A stretch of DNA of 64,000 nt from Chytriomyces cf. hyalinus JEL632 (GCA_025435555.1 JAIWWG010000044.1:214935-278934), one strand, 5' to 3'; shown: positions 20,485 through 32,306, counted from the first letter of the stretch. The notes: a model not told the origin generated them from the sequence alone. Made by a program: numbers and translations.

Positions 20485-23400
20485 TCAAAATTCAGGTAAT
20501 TGTCGGGGTCCTCCCTTTTTTTGCATCTCCCGCGTCTCGCCCTTCACTCTTGCCAGTTCCTCTTCGTACAGTCGAGCTGTGACAGGTGTCATGGACATGA
20601 AGTAGCTTTCGTTTGTACCACCTCGAGGACCTTGACTGCGTTGGCTTGTGTTTGAAATACTGCGTCCCTCATGGGATGATCGCGCCGGTTGAAGGCTCGG
20701 TCTCGCAGATGCTGAAATGTGTTTACCAGTGTTTCCGGACGCTGGAACTTGGGGAAGGGTGCGTTGTTGCCTCCTTGCCCTTGAATTCTCCTTTAGAACT
20801 GAAAGAGGCTGTTGCTCCTGCGTATTCCTCACGCCCGAGCCACTGGTTCCTTCGATACTTTGAAAGCTTTGCGAACTGGCTCCTTGGAACGATTGATCCA
20901 CCAATTCCCGCCTCTCTTCCTTGTGCATGGGACGAGCCACATTATTCCTGGGAGTTGAAACATCTTGCTGTGACAGCAATCTGTCATCAAGGTCCCAATT
21001 ACGTTTGCGTGGCTCGTCTGGCTGCATAATCAAAAAGGATGTGTCAAAATCGACGGAGACTGCATCGATCCCAGAAATCTCATCCAAAATGCCATTGTCC
21101 AACTCGGTTCGCCGCTTGGTTCCAATGGCCGATGATTCCAGACCATTTTTCATGTCGCCGGTGGACTCGTTTTTGAAAAAGCCAGAGAAACTTCCTTGCG
21201 AAAGCTCAAAGAAATTGGCTGCTTTTTGTAAAGTGCGACCCAGCGAAACGTCAGACTCAGATCGATGCCCAACATGGGAAGAAACTTGATTTGCGTCATA
21301 AAACTTGCCGGCGGATGCTTTGGCAGCGACTCCGATTTTTGTTGATTCATGGGCTGCATCCGAAGACACCCGTTCAGACATGACATGATGACTGGACCCC
21401 TCTTGCCTGGCGGATATTGATGGTATAAACAAGTTCTGAAATTCAGAACTAGTCCTCCTCCCCGGCTCGGAAGTCAAGGCAGTTTTCTCCAACACACTGC
21501 GGTTTGAACTTTTTTGCTGCATCCGGATCGAAACCTCATTCAGCAAACGCTCAGGATCCAGAATATTGAATTCATCGTATTCGACTCGCTCATACGCCAC
21601 ATTTTTCTCAGCGGAATTGGATGCAAAGAACGATGAGTCTTGAATCGAAGTGGATGCACCGCCATTCCTGGCAACAGAGCCAACGCCCGAAGTCCGCATC
21701 TCACTCTTACTGAGAACAGGTCTTTTTGAAGTTTTGGGCGTCGAGCCTTCAGACTCCCTGCGAGACACATGAGCCGTTCCCAAATGCTCAGCCTTGCCAG
21801 ATGAAACCGTTTTGGGACTCCAACCGAAAAAGTTCTGAAACGATTGAGATACAGCGCCATCGTCAAGCTCCTCCAGTTCAGTTGGAGGCGGTATTGCCGC
21901 ATGGGCAGCTGAAACTACCGGTTTTTCGAATTGTGATGCTGGCGCCAATCCTTGATGATCCATGCGAGTTACTTCCGAATGATACTTTCTTGTTGGGGTC
22001 CTGTCAGTTATGTCATCCTCATCTATTTTTTGCAAGTTGGACTGCGCTGAAGCGGCTGGGTATTCTAAATAATTCATGGACCGTTGGGAGGATGCAATGA
22101 TGAAAGGGTCCGCCTCAACCACGGGAGAAATTGCCTCGTCGCATACTCGTGAAGCGTCAGTATTGGATCGAGATGGAACTGCATGTGAAGGATTAAATGT
22201 GGACGGAGCGTGGATCGACAAGTTGGCATTGGAAGGGAGATACAGCGATTGCTGGTACGCCTGTTGCTGTTGGGTATATTGCTGCTGGTGAGTGAGGGCA
22301 TCGTACGTATGAGCTCCGTCGTAGTAGGAAGGATAGAGTTGCGTTGGTGCTTGAGAAAATGCATCTTGAAAAGGAGCAGCCATGGATCGCATGCCAGATT
22401 GTTGTCCGAAGTAATACGCAAGATATTCATCGGATTGAAGGAGCTGATTCTCGGATGAAATTTCCATTTCTGAAGTCTCAGAGTCGCGCAGAGACTGTTT
22501 CGTGTGCCCCAGTTTCTGAGGGGAATCGTGGCCAACTCTGGATGCACTGGAGCGCGCAAGTGATGACTCCCCACGAGCTGACTTAAACGGTCCTGTTGAT
22601 GAGCTCGATTCGTCAGCAATGTTGCTTTTTCTACTGGACGGCCGCAAGGCAGACTTGAAGGCTCGATTCGACACCATTTCTCTGTCCAGCATTTTTGTGA
22701 TTTCGGCTACATTATCCGCAGCTTGGCGTGGCATGGCAACTGAAGTCATGGACACGTCATGATCCATTCCTCCGCTTGAGTCCGCGCTGGCAAGTGCACG
22801 CCAATCATCCCACCTAATGTTTTGGCATGAATTTCAGAGACTTCCTAAACAAGAGAGAACAAAACTCACGTTCGCGTAACGACAGCGCCAGTTTCATATC
22901 TTCCATGTCGGCTCGAATGGTCTTTTGCGCCACCCGCCTCTCCTGCAACCTGCCTTGTGGCGCCCCATGAAAAGTCATCAAAATGCCAAAACGCGTACAG
23001 AGGCAGAATAAAGTTCCAAACTGGCAATGCAGCCAAATAAACAAACATCCATCCTACATACTCCCATTCATACGTTGTTATGAGAATGAAGAATGCAGGA
23101 CAAAAGAGTGTTGCCAACAGCTGGTAGAGCGGAAGAGTGGGGCCAACAACGAAAGCAGCGATAAGCAAAACAAACATCAATGAAACGGCAATAGGAAGGA
23201 CAACTGTTCCTATGAGCTCAAGCTGGTATAAAAGTTCGTCAGTAACAGCAGGGCAACAGCGGAAGTCCTTGAAGGCTTACCAATATCACGAACTTCATGG
23301 ATAAACAGAAGACGCCGCAGAGGTTATTCACCATCAACAACTCCAACAAATTATGAATTGTGCTGTTGATCCACCTTCTTCGCTGACTCAACAGCACCTC

Positions 23401-26200
23401 GAATTTATCAGGAACTGTTGTTTCGCACTGCGCTTGCGGCACAAAGATCATCCGGCGTTTGGGACATCGAGAAAGCATGAGCGTTGTCAGGTATCGATCT
23501 TCTCCGAGTAGTAGAAGATTTTTCTTGTGAAGCGTGTCCACAATATACTCTTTATAGTAAGACATGATTTCCGGGTGAATCAGCAAGGGCACCATTTCGC
23601 GAGCTTCTTCCGGCGACGGTTTGTCTCGACCAGTTCTCAGTTTGTCGCCCTTGATACGGTACATTGAAAAGCAACCTGCAGTGTGTATGTCTCAGCGACG
23701 TGACAAATAAATTGCTGATCTCGTTTACCTGGAAGACAAGTCACCCCACCAAACACGCTTTCGAATGCTTTCCCCAAATGATGCGAAATATAATACTCAA
23801 AAACTTGAATCTGGGTGACCCAAGAATCTTTCTTGTTTTCTATCCGCGTCTCTCCACAGAGTCCCATGATCTTGGAGTCATTCTTCATGGCTTGCACCAT
23901 AAAATAGAGGGATAGCTCGTCAACGGCGGTATCTGCGTCCACCATCAGTACGAGAGAATATTCACTTGGGCTGACGTCCCCGTTGATGGATTGAATCTTT
24001 GTAGCCAAGTCAAAATCAAGCGGTGTCATTCGACCGTCATTGAAGTTGACGCTTGAAAGGAAATTCATCAAAATCATTTGAGAGTCGCGCTTTCCTCTGT
24101 TTCCCGAGCGTCCGCGGTTTGTGTTCTCTTCGTCCAGGGATCCACATTTTATAACAGCAACCATGGGAACTTTACCCCCCGCACTGTGATCGTAGTAGCC
24201 ATGGTGCTGGGCAGCAAAATAACATCAGTCAAAAAAGCGCAATCACAGCTACGCTGTTGATTTAATTAAGCAGTTACCACAGTAGCCATATTATGCTGCC
24301 GCTCTCCATCCGCGATTGCTAGATAACTCTGTCGAGACGGCGTTCCACCGTCCTGACCATTTGAATCCTTGCTAATGAGAGAAATGACTGCTTCGGGAGT
24401 GCTTTGAGGGCAATCGCTGCCAGTCACAAGGCCATCACAAACAATAAACAGTAGTTTTCGCATATCCGGATAATCAGTTCGCGCCAACGAATCCACAGTC
24501 TTTTGAATACTTTCGATCGTTTCTGAGTAACACGTGACCAAGATGATAACGAATGGGTCCGACTTCAGTGGAGCATTCCGCCGAGAAGACGTGAGAAGAG
24601 TCATGTTTAAATTGGCTTCAAATGTCGTCTGAGATATATTCGGGTTCGCCACGGAGGAGGAAAGAACTTTCGGCTTTCGATGTCGACGTTTCCGATACGG
24701 AAGATGCAACTCTTGATTGTCTTTATCAAAGACAATGTGGCCGGCCAGGCACCAGTAAAAAATAAATGCCATTACGAACCGAGTCACCAACAGCAATACG
24801 ATGATGACGAGGATGGCGCCTTGAATGAATTGCGTCGCGCTGCACCCAACACTCGCTCGATCGACGTAGCCAACGATATAACGCTGAGCCAGGCAATTTC
24901 CAATAGATAGAGTTTCATACGAAGCTATTTAAGTACAAGAGCTAAGTCTCAAGTATTGAAAAAAGGATTTCTCATCTCACCTGCCAGTGCACGCGTGACA
25001 TCCAGTCCCACATTGTTCCCAATAATTTGCGTCACTCCAGGATTCGCACCAAACAGCTGCCCTGACTGCGGTGTCGTCAGGTAGGAAGTCATGTTCAAGA
25101 CAGCGCCTTTGAAAACCACAAGAGTGTGCGGAGCGATATTGTTCAGATTCACATCACTCCACGAGAAGTATGCTCGTCCTTTTGGAGTGAGCTGATCAAT
25201 AATAGCCGGGTCCAGGCAAACTGCAGGTGAAAGGCTGCCACCACCAAACCGCGCTCGCACAGCACACGATTGAGGCGCGCCACCAAATGACGAACAAGCA
25301 GTGGTAAGGAATAGTGGAGTCAAATCAGCGCTCATGAAATCTGATGTAAGAACCAGGTTTGATGTTTTCGAAAGCAATTGCGCCGTTTGGTTGAAGTCAT
25401 AAACATGTCCAAAAATAAACACTGCTGAATGATAGGCCAAATCTCGATGATTTTCCTGGTTTAAAACTGCGTTCGAGACAAGACTTGCGATGGAAGGACA
25501 AAACGCGAATTGAAGTCCGACAGTCAAAAACGCGACTATCGTCATCATCACGCCGATAATTATGCAGGAAGCCAGCTGGATATCGAGAGTCAGTTTCGAG
25601 AGAGAGGAAAGACAGAGCATGGCTTGTTGTATTCACCTTCTCGCGCCATGCTTGAATCTGTCCACTTGAATGCTTTGGATACCACTTGATGATGATTGCA
25701 TCCCAGCAGCAGCATGTGAGCACCTTCGTGATCCAGACCCACCAATCGTATTGTACAACTTCGTCTTCTTTTGGTTGTGGATTGTCCCTGCCAGATGCTG
25801 TTGACTCTTCCCTCCCCCCTCTGGCATTACTGCTATTCGTATCAACAGCATTGACATCTTCAGCTGGTTCCGTGTTAAAGATACCCTTCAGTGCTGGTCT
25901 TTCTCTCCGCCGAGCACCCATCGTGAATGCATCGGTATGGTCGTTTCTCTTGAGGGAATGTCGCACGCTATGGCTCGCGGCACGTTCCTGCAGATACGAA
26001 TAAAGATAATAGGACAGTTTAAATAGGTGGAGTAACAAATGATGTTCACATGAGCTTACCTGGACCATCCTCCGCCGCGTGCCCGTTGTGGTTGGGACCC
26101 CTAGCATCCGCATGCTCATGACCGAGTACCGTCCTGTCCCTCCGCGGACTCTGTTTGCGTGTGCTGTACCTGTCCTGCTCATGTGGTTCTGCTCCGCCAT
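20485..26200 (-). CDS. class IV-type chitin synthase with very long C-terminal extension
   Basis: Eight exons join in phase: 26200-26060, 25987-25637, 25575-24981, 24924-24278, 24206-23729, 23675-23281, 23222-22870, 22813-20485; 1762 residues. Order: basic disordered N-terminus, [13 protein letters not shown] and IQAWREK before a membrane segment ([13 protein letters not shown]), a luminal/cyt-b5-like region, a membrane segment ([13 protein letters not shown]), then the GT2 catalytic domain with DADTAVD, GEDRYLT (near 795) and QRRRW (near 835), several C-terminal membrane helices and [15 protein letters not shown], the division II (Chs3-like) signature. It polymerises UDP-GlcNAc into chitin at the plasma membrane. 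The last exon adds about 776 Ser/Gln/Asp-rich, apparently disordered residues. Class IV enzymes usually stop shortly after the FSWG region. Confidence 0.93.
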
Positions 26201-26413
26201 CTTTTGGTTTCTTTTGTGTCGAGTGCTTAGCAATTTTTGGGAGTCTTTGACACCAGCCGTTAAATTTGTGAACATCCTCAGCCAACAGCAGCAGATGTTC
26301 CCATATAGGCAGGAGACGTGCGACGCAAAAGGGTGGTTATATTGCCTCTTAAATGTAAGGTAAAATAAATAATTCAAAGGTAAAATCAACAACGAACGCG
26401 TCCGATTAACCCT

Positions 26414-27888
26414 CTAGACGACAACAAACCCATCCATATCAACCATGTCAACTTGATCGTTACTACCCCCTTCCTCCGTTAGCTCAAACGTATCGCGAAT
26501 GACCTCCTCTTCTGCAAGTCTGTCAAGATCAAATCCAATAAGGCTTTCCTCAGAGGCTTCCTGGTACCCAACACTGGGCGAATTTGTTGAGGCCAATTCG
26601 ACAGAGTCCATGTCAAGCAGCCTCCCATCTTTATCGCAGTGAATCTCAACTAACCCACTTAACGATCGAGCAAAGCTCCCCCTTCGCTTGAACGATGGGA
26701 ACAGCTGATCAATCGCGCATGGATCCACATCAGCACCACGGCTCGATAAATCTTGCAGCACTATCGACGCAACCATATCGTCTGTATACGATGGAATCAT
26801 TGCTTTCGAAAGAACTGCTTTGGAAACTGGCGAAGGAGCGCGCGCATTTACGCAGGCAGACTTTCGACGTCCACTGGTGAATATAAACTGCGCTGCCGTG
26901 TATGTTGGTGTGGTGGGTGACTGTGGTATTGGCCGCCGTGACCCCGGCTGCCTTCGTTTAGGTGACGCAAATCTGGAGGAGAAATCCTCATGCATTGCAG
27001 ACGAGTAGTGATGGTCCACCGCAGCTGGTAGGAACAAGCTTTCTCCGGTGCCTGCGTGGCAACAATTTTTTTTTAGCTCACGGTTTCGCGGAACTCAAAT
27101 AATCTCATCGCATATACAAATGGAATTATCAGAGACAACAGGTCATGGGGCGTGCTGAGACTCACCGTCCAGCTCGTTCAAGAAGGGATTGTCGCCTCTG
27201 CAATCTTTTGAATAATCTGACAATAACCCCGCCAAGGAAGCGCGAACCAGAGCGTCCCCAATGCCCCCAAGAACATTAGAAAAGAGCCATGCAGCTTTCT
27301 CAATCACATCCGTCACAGGAATCTGAAATAGATACGAGGTTACGGCGGCACTCGAAAACGTAGGATCATGATTCAGCGGGTATTCAAACTCGGATGACGA
27401 GTCGTAATGGTCCAAGTCCTCCACATACGTTTCTGAAACATTTGCTGGAGATAGTAGTCGAACATGCTCGGTTTCGAAAGAGATGGTTTCAGGCGCTGTG
27501 ATGGAAGGGAGATAAGAGCCTGACACGGTAATTGGCTGGACAGGTTTCTCGGTAAACCACAGCGCTGCAAGAGGAAACGGGATAAATCTCAGCAGTGTCT
27601 GAGCCACAAAAGCCTCAAACAGGAACCGATCTATCGTTCAGAAAGAAGAGTTTTTGCGCATGAGAAACGGAAATCAGATAAGACTCAGGGGCTCTTACCA
27701 CAATCGATATCAGCGGCATCGAGGGCGGAATCGTTGCTGTTGCGTACTGGAGAACTCAGGACCAACTGCATCTGAGGCTGCGTTGGTTGGTGTGTTTCAT
27801 CTTGGGTGGCACAGTTATCTGTGTCTTTGTCTTGTTCGTAACTTGCTGGAGCGATTGGCACCGTTGCGTCGCAGTATTGTGTGGCCAT
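26414..27888 (-). CDS. hypothetical protein, Ser/Asp-rich, three exons
   Basis: Exons 27888-27699, 27630-27166 and 27051-26414 close in phase, giving 430 residues. I do not recognise it. Visible: an N-terminal Gln/Asp-rich part, a hydrophobic segment (RFIPFPLAALWF) near residue 75 that may be one membrane helix, an amphipathic region (VIEKAAWLFSNVLGGIGDALV), a basic Pro/Arg stretch (SPKRRQPGSRRPIPQSP) and an acidic C-terminus (DQVDMVDMDGFVVV). It sits 214 bp downstream in reverse order from the chitin synthase start. The composition suggests a regulatory or membrane-associated protein; no function is assigned. Confidence 0.7.
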
Positions 27889-28017
27889 TCTTCGCAGGTC
27901 TAGCGTGGTTGTGAGTTCTGCAATTCTGTTCGTTTGGAGACGGGCAATGAAGCTGTCAGAATTTGACGTTCAAAAGATTTTTTTTTCTTGATGCGACCGA
28001 GTGTGCACCAACTAATA

Positions 28018-28050
28018 TTGTGCGTTTAATGAAAAACTGGAATTTTGCGG
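28018..28050 (+). repeat. left terminal inverted repeat
   Basis: It starts TTGTGCG after TA and contains AAAACTGGAATTTTG. It pairs with the right end at 30422-30454; the 8-10 bases following TTGTGCG differ between ends. The termini are imperfect inverted repeats of roughly 33 bp, with a further shared ATCCGCGC inside. Confidence 0.75.
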
Positions 28051-28127
28051 GTACAGAAAAAGGGATTTCTATATCCGCGCACGCATAATAAACAGCAAAA
28101 GTGCAGTGGGAAGACAGAATCGAAAGC

Positions 28128-29186
28128 ATGGATATCCTCCAGACCGTTAAAGGTCAGCATGCGACTGAAGAGGTCCGCTTTCACTGCCTCTACATGTACT
28201 ACTACCAGAACGTCTCGAAAGTGAAACTGTCGGTCCTCTTTGGAAAGGCGCCCTCCACAATCTCTGATTGGATACTGCAATATGAAGAAGGCAGAGGAGC
28301 TGTACGGAAAGCAAGGGTAACGGCATACGTGCGTCATGGACCAGAGCGCCGTGCCTGGGTTGTGGGCCAATTTCAGAAAAGGCCAGTTATGCACCTCTCC
28401 GAAGTGAAATCGAAATATGCACTGCGCTATCCAGGCAGCACAATCAGTGCTGCATCTATAAGCATTATCCTTAAAGAGGCTGGACTATCCTGGAAAGTGC
28501 TTGAACGGCGGGCAATACAAATCTGCAATGCTGACGTCATTCGCTTCAGCACTGAACTCATGTCATTCCCCTGGCTTCTCCAGTCTCTTCTCTTCTTGGA
28601 CGAAGTTTCATTTGATAATCGGGATATGCTCGCTTCAAAAGGATGGGGGAAAAGGGGCAAATCTCTTGTCTACGTTGGGGAATTTGTTCGAAAACCCCGT
28701 GTGTCTCTCCTGTGCTTCATTGGACTTCAAGGCATTGTTGAAGTTTGCAGCACAGAAGGAACTTTCGATCGTACTAAGTTTGTTAACGCATGTCGGACAT
28801 GTGCTTTGAATGGTGCAGTCAAATGCTTTCCTGGACCACATTCACTTTGGATCATGGACGGTGCGAAAATTCACACAGACAAAAACATTGTTTACTACCT
28901 CTGTTCCTTGGGTGTCAAGGTCATCTTCCTCCCTGCTTATTGCCCGTTCTTCAATCCAATTGAACTTTTGTTCGGAATGGTCAAGCGGCAAATGGAAAAA
29001 AGTTGTGATGCGAATAAGCACAAGGATATTCTCTTTATTGTATCGACAGTGTTGGAGAAATTCCGTGATTATTCCTTAAAACATTTATTTTCAAAGTGTG
29101 GGTACTCAGAGAGGGGATTTAACGCAGCAACTGGTTTCAATGTTCCACTATCTTCTTTTAATGGATTTGAAGACAATCAAGAGTAA
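28128..29186 (+). CDS. DD34E transposase (DDE superfamily, Tc1-like)
   Basis: 352 residues from ATG 28128. N-terminal helix-turn-helix (about residues 30-55, VLFGKAPSTISDWIL) for binding the element ends. The catalytic RNase H-like domain has D158 (LLFLDEVSFD), D244 (LWIMDGAKIHTD) and E279 in PAYCPFFNPIE, equivalent to the Tc1 PYSPDLNPIE motif; D244 and E279 are separated by 34 residues. Length is normal for the family and the frame is intact, so it may be active. It would excise and reinsert the element at TA dinucleotides. The stop is within about 30 bp of the convergent second gene's end. Confidence 0.88.
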   Translation: MDILQTVKGQHATEEVRFHCLYMYYYQNVSKVKLSVLFGKAPSTISDWILQYEEGRGAVRKARVTAYVRHGPERRAWVVGQFQKRPVMHLSEVKSKYALRYPGSTISAASISIILKEAGLSWKVLERRAIQICNADVIRFSTELMSFPWLLQSLLFLDEVSFDNRDMLASKGWGKRGKSLVYVGEFVRKPRVSLLCFIGLQGIVEVCSTEGTFDRTKFVNACRTCALNGAVKCFPGPHSLWIMDGAKIHTDKNIVYYLCSLGVKVIFLPAYCPFFNPIELLFGMVKRQMEKSCDANKHKDILFIVSTVLEKFRDYSLKHLFSKCGYSERGFNAATGFNVPLSSFNGFEDNQE

Positions 29187-29216
29187 AGCTTCATTATCTC
29201 AGCATGTTCTTGAAAT

Positions 29217-30301
29217 TTACTCAGCATGGTCAACATCATCTCTGTTTCCAATGCGTGATCGGATTCTTCGAGATCCTTCATTTTCTTGAGGGTCCAAAGA
29301 CAAACTGAAGTCCTCCAGAATGGCACTGCGTACTTTGTTGTTCGCAATTGAATATTTCGTGCAAGTAATTGAATCTTCAAGTGCACATTTTGTTGAAAGT
29401 TGACTTTCAAGAATTTCTTCCAGCTCTGCAAGGATATGGGCATTCTCATTTATAGCAACAAGATTTGCTTGTCTGCTCATCTGAATGTGAATTGCTGGTT
29501 CCGTTAATGCAGATCGAAAGAACTGCATCAGGTGCATCGGAGGAGGGTTATTGACAGCACAATCAATAAGATGCGCATCTCCCGCTACAATTTCGTTTGC
29601 CCACATACCCCAATGGACATCTGCAGCAACATATCAGGTTCCATGGATCTCCTTGAGTGTGGTCACTGTGTCACTAAAAGCGCTTTCACTTGCTGCTTGC
29701 GCTCGATCAACGTCCAGAGGCTTCAGCAGCTTTTTATGCGCCTTTTTAAATGTCGCGCTGTTGATCATTGAGTACTTCTGGACAAACACTGTGATAGATT
29801 TTGGTGACTTCCAAGCAACCAGCAGTGGAACTGTTAAATCAGCCAAAGGGATGGGTTTCCATTTACTTGAAGATTCGCTGACAAGGACAAACGTATCCAT
29901 GGTATCAATCGAAAGGTGGCCAATTGAATCCGAAGCCCATGCTGGTTCTCCATTTGCTTGCATCAGAATTTCTCGAAACATGAATGGATGAACAACGTCA
30001 TAGAGTTTGGTTCGAAATTCGTCCATTGAGTGGGATTCGATAGCTATAGCTGCTTGCGGTGGGATTTGCTGTCCAATAAACTCGCGGGGACAGAGGCAGA
30101 CAGCATTTTGGTAAAGTCCAATTTGGGCAGGCAAATCCGGCAGCCTGTTTTCATCCTGCTCTTCAGCAATGCGCTCATTGGTGTCCTGTGAAGGTGTTGG
30201 CATGCCTTGGGGCCAGAATGATTATTAACAGAATTACTTGAACGTTCAGTTGACTCGATCTCACCCAAATTGAGCGTTCTTTGGCTCTGAGGTGTTGCCA
30301 T
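29217..30301 (-). CDS. accessory protein of the DD34E element, unknown function
   Basis: Start ATG 30301 with a 37 nt first exon to 30265; intron GTGAGA...CCCAAG; exon 2 from 30205. The frame meets TGA at 29634-29636 and then continues open, in the same frame, to 29217. A candidate 69 nt intron (29689-29621, GTGAAA to CTGCAG, with CTGAT as branch site) would remove the stop without changing phase, giving about 315 residues; without it the protein is about 202. No domain is recognised. Visible are an aromatic/hydrophobic core (HPFMFREIL, VPLLVAWKSPKSITVF) and a helical, possibly coiled C-terminal part (AHILAELEEILESQL). It lies wholly inside the inverted repeats, so it belongs to the transposon. 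Confidence 0.55.
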
Positions 30302-30421
30302 TAGCATTTCGAGTCGAATGCCTATTTTTTCGGATTTTTTGGGGGGTGGGATGGTGCTGGGTCTGTGTTTGCGCGTACAGTTTGGTGGTGTGCAGAAATA
30401 AGTTTTGCGCGGATCGAATAT

Positions 30422-30454
30422 CGACAAAATTCCAGTTTTGTGTTGCGCGCACAA
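30422..30454 (-). repeat. right terminal inverted repeat
   Basis: Reading the minus strand it begins TTGTGCG and contains AAAACTGGAATTTTG, as does the left end. It is followed on the plus strand by TA (30455-30456). Confidence 0.75.
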
Positions 30455-30511
30455 TAAATAAATTCTTCTTGATTTATTTATTGAAATAAAAATAAAAGAC
30501 AGGACACGCGT

Positions 30512-31213
30512 TCACCAATCCCCCATCATGCACCCATCCTGCTGCCCCGAAATAGCATAAACTAGGACCCTTCCTACTTTCTGCTCAATTTCAACCTCTT
30601 TTCCATTAACATCATCCACGCTAATTAAGCGGTAGACAAATCGAGACTTGACAGGGTTGTAGTCAACAGCATCTGGTAAGTTGATCAGATATCGAAATTG
30701 CTCTGCCCCAGTGTCAGTGTGGAAGTAGTTGACAAAGGCAGCAGTTGGCTGGTAAGTGATCTCTGGGTGCTCAGGATCTACATAAGCACCAGCATCGACA
30801 TACTTGGGCCTGATCATGTACAGGAGCTGGCAACCATCTGAAATGATCTTGCAAGAGCAATTCATGTCGGTAAATAACCTGATGTAGACTTGAATATAGT
30901 GCTGGCCAGACTGTCGATCTTCAAACCTCATGATCTCGTGTAACTGAAGGTTTGAATCGACCTGGGAAGCACGCACGCCATCCTTGGTGTAGTTACTGGC
31001 AGGTGAAAGTGATGACTCAGATGGGCTCACTAGCTTGGCACGTTTGGCAGCACTGTGAGGTTGGCTTGTGCTGGGTTTGAAGGGCTTTGGAGTGATTCTG
31101 GGACCAGATGGGTGCACTGAACCTATTGGAGGGTAGTCAGGACCAGACAGAGCATTCTCTCTTTCTTCCTCTGCATTCAGTTTCTGCACTGTTGCCCCCA
31201 ATCCCAAGCGCAT
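30512..31213 (-). CDS. hypothetical protein next to the transposon
   Basis: A 233-residue open frame from ATG 31213. I do not recognise it. The first 90 residues are Pro/Ser rich and basic (PKPFKPSTSQPHSAAKRAK). The rest is a compact, beta-rich-looking domain with QHYIQVYIRLFTD, CQLLYMIRPKY and SRFVYRLISVDD, and two close Cys residues (NCSCKI). It ends 58 bp outside the right inverted repeat, so it is not part of the DD34E element as defined. It could be a host gene or part of another, unseen element. Confidence 0.55.
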   Translation of the reverse strand: MRLGLGATVQKLNAEEERENALSGPDYPPIGSVHPSGPRITPKPFKPSTSQPHSAAKRAKLVSPSESSLSPASNYTKDGVRASQVDSNLQLHEIMRFEDRQSGQHYIQVYIRLFTDMNCSCKIISDGCQLLYMIRPKYVDAGAYVDPEHPEITYQPTAAFVNYFHTDTGAEQFRYLINLPDAVDYNPVKSRFVYRLISVDDVNGKEVEIEQKVGRVLVYAISGQQDGCMMGDW

Positions 31214-31848
31214 TGGTGTTGTAAGAAGTGTGAATCGAGGTGTCGAGCAGATGCTGGCGAGACTGAGGTGCTGGCGGACTACTGTTCACAAGGCAAGGGT
31301 TTGGGAGAAATTGTTGTCTTTATTCCTGAAACGGAAACAGGTTGAAAGGTGCCAACGAGGCGTTCCAACACTTCCCCTCAACCTACTGATGAGAGGGAAT
31401 GAAGAGAACAAAACAAAAAGAATGTGAACAGTGTCAAAATGACTAGCTAGCGAACAGAGATCATGAAAGAAGTGAAGAGGTGGGTCCACCAATAGCGGTC
31501 TTCCCCTTGATCGTGTGAGTGATCAAATACTAGAGACAAGAAAGTATAGAAGAAAGATGTAACTTGGTGGGTACCACATCATGTAAAAACCCAGTGGGAG
31601 AAAAATCAGTGGCATGCACTCCTGGCTCAAAGAGTATAAGTAAGAGTGATGATGATAAAATAAGATGTAAGTGAAGAAAAGTAGAATGGATGTTGTAAAA
31701 GTCCTTGCCCACCTAGACCAGGGGTGCTCAACTCTCAGAGGGGAACCCTTTGGGGGCTTGTCCGAATGCGAGTTGGCAGTTAAGTTGTGAGCGTGTTCCT
31801 GGCATCGGTTTGTATAGGAGCTTTGCAGGGGTGAAATCCTGACATCCC
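31214..31848. other. intergenic, no feature found
   Basis: Only short shadow frames. It ends at the left LTR of the copia-A element. Confidence 0.5.
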
Positions 31849-32306
31849 TGTTGAATTCAGTCGTAGGACGCGTAATTCTTTATTTACACATTGCCAATCT
31901 TAATTATTTCTTTACAATCACTCATCTTTCTTCTGGATGTTTTTCAGTCTCTGTCTTTTCATCCAATCATTTTATTCGATAGTTGTTTTACAAGCTACCT
32001 CTTTGTTCTGTTTTTTTTGATTCACACAATGGGTCACTTGACCATTGTTCTTAGTGTTTCATATTTGACATCTGCTTCTCCCTTGAGAACAGATCTTTAT
32101 CTTCTACTATTTGCTCTCTGTTGCAGTATTGTTCTTATCGACTGCGTATATCCTTAGGTTAGCCAGTTATGATACTTCTTCTTTCTTACGCTAATAGTTG
32201 TATGATTCCTTAGTTGATATATTAAAGAGTAGTAACTATCGATACAAGCTTTAAGAACTTCACGAAGATCGCTATATAGTCGTGTTCCAGCGCCTATATT
32301 TCTACA
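31849..32306 (+). repeat. left LTR of copia-A
   Basis: 458 bp, TG...CA ends, matching 36368-36825 except for isolated substitutions (for example TTTACAATC versus TTTACGATC, and CATATTTG versus CGTATTTG). Further copies are at 57096-57555 and 61732-62189, both in reverse orientation. Confidence 0.95.

Larger units (their letters stand above)
28018..30454. mobile_element. Tc1/mariner-superfamily (DD34E) DNA transposon with two genes
   Basis: The 2437 bp element is bounded by TA dinucleotides (28016-28017 and 30455-30456) and by imperfect inverted termini beginning TTGTGCG. The two ends share AAAACTGGAATTTTG about 20 bp in and ATCCGCGC further inside. It carries a plus-strand transposase (28128-29186) and a minus-strand second gene (30301-29217) that converge in the middle. 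TA target duplication and DD34E catalytic spacing are hallmarks of the IS630-Tc1-mariner group, which normally encodes one protein. The two-gene convergent organisation is unusual. The host sequence on both sides is non-coding. Confidence 0.8.

Noticed and set aside
22074-22619. Long alternative frames across the chitin synthase last exon
   Set aside because: Shadows of the 776-codon frame, which is in phase with the upstream exons.
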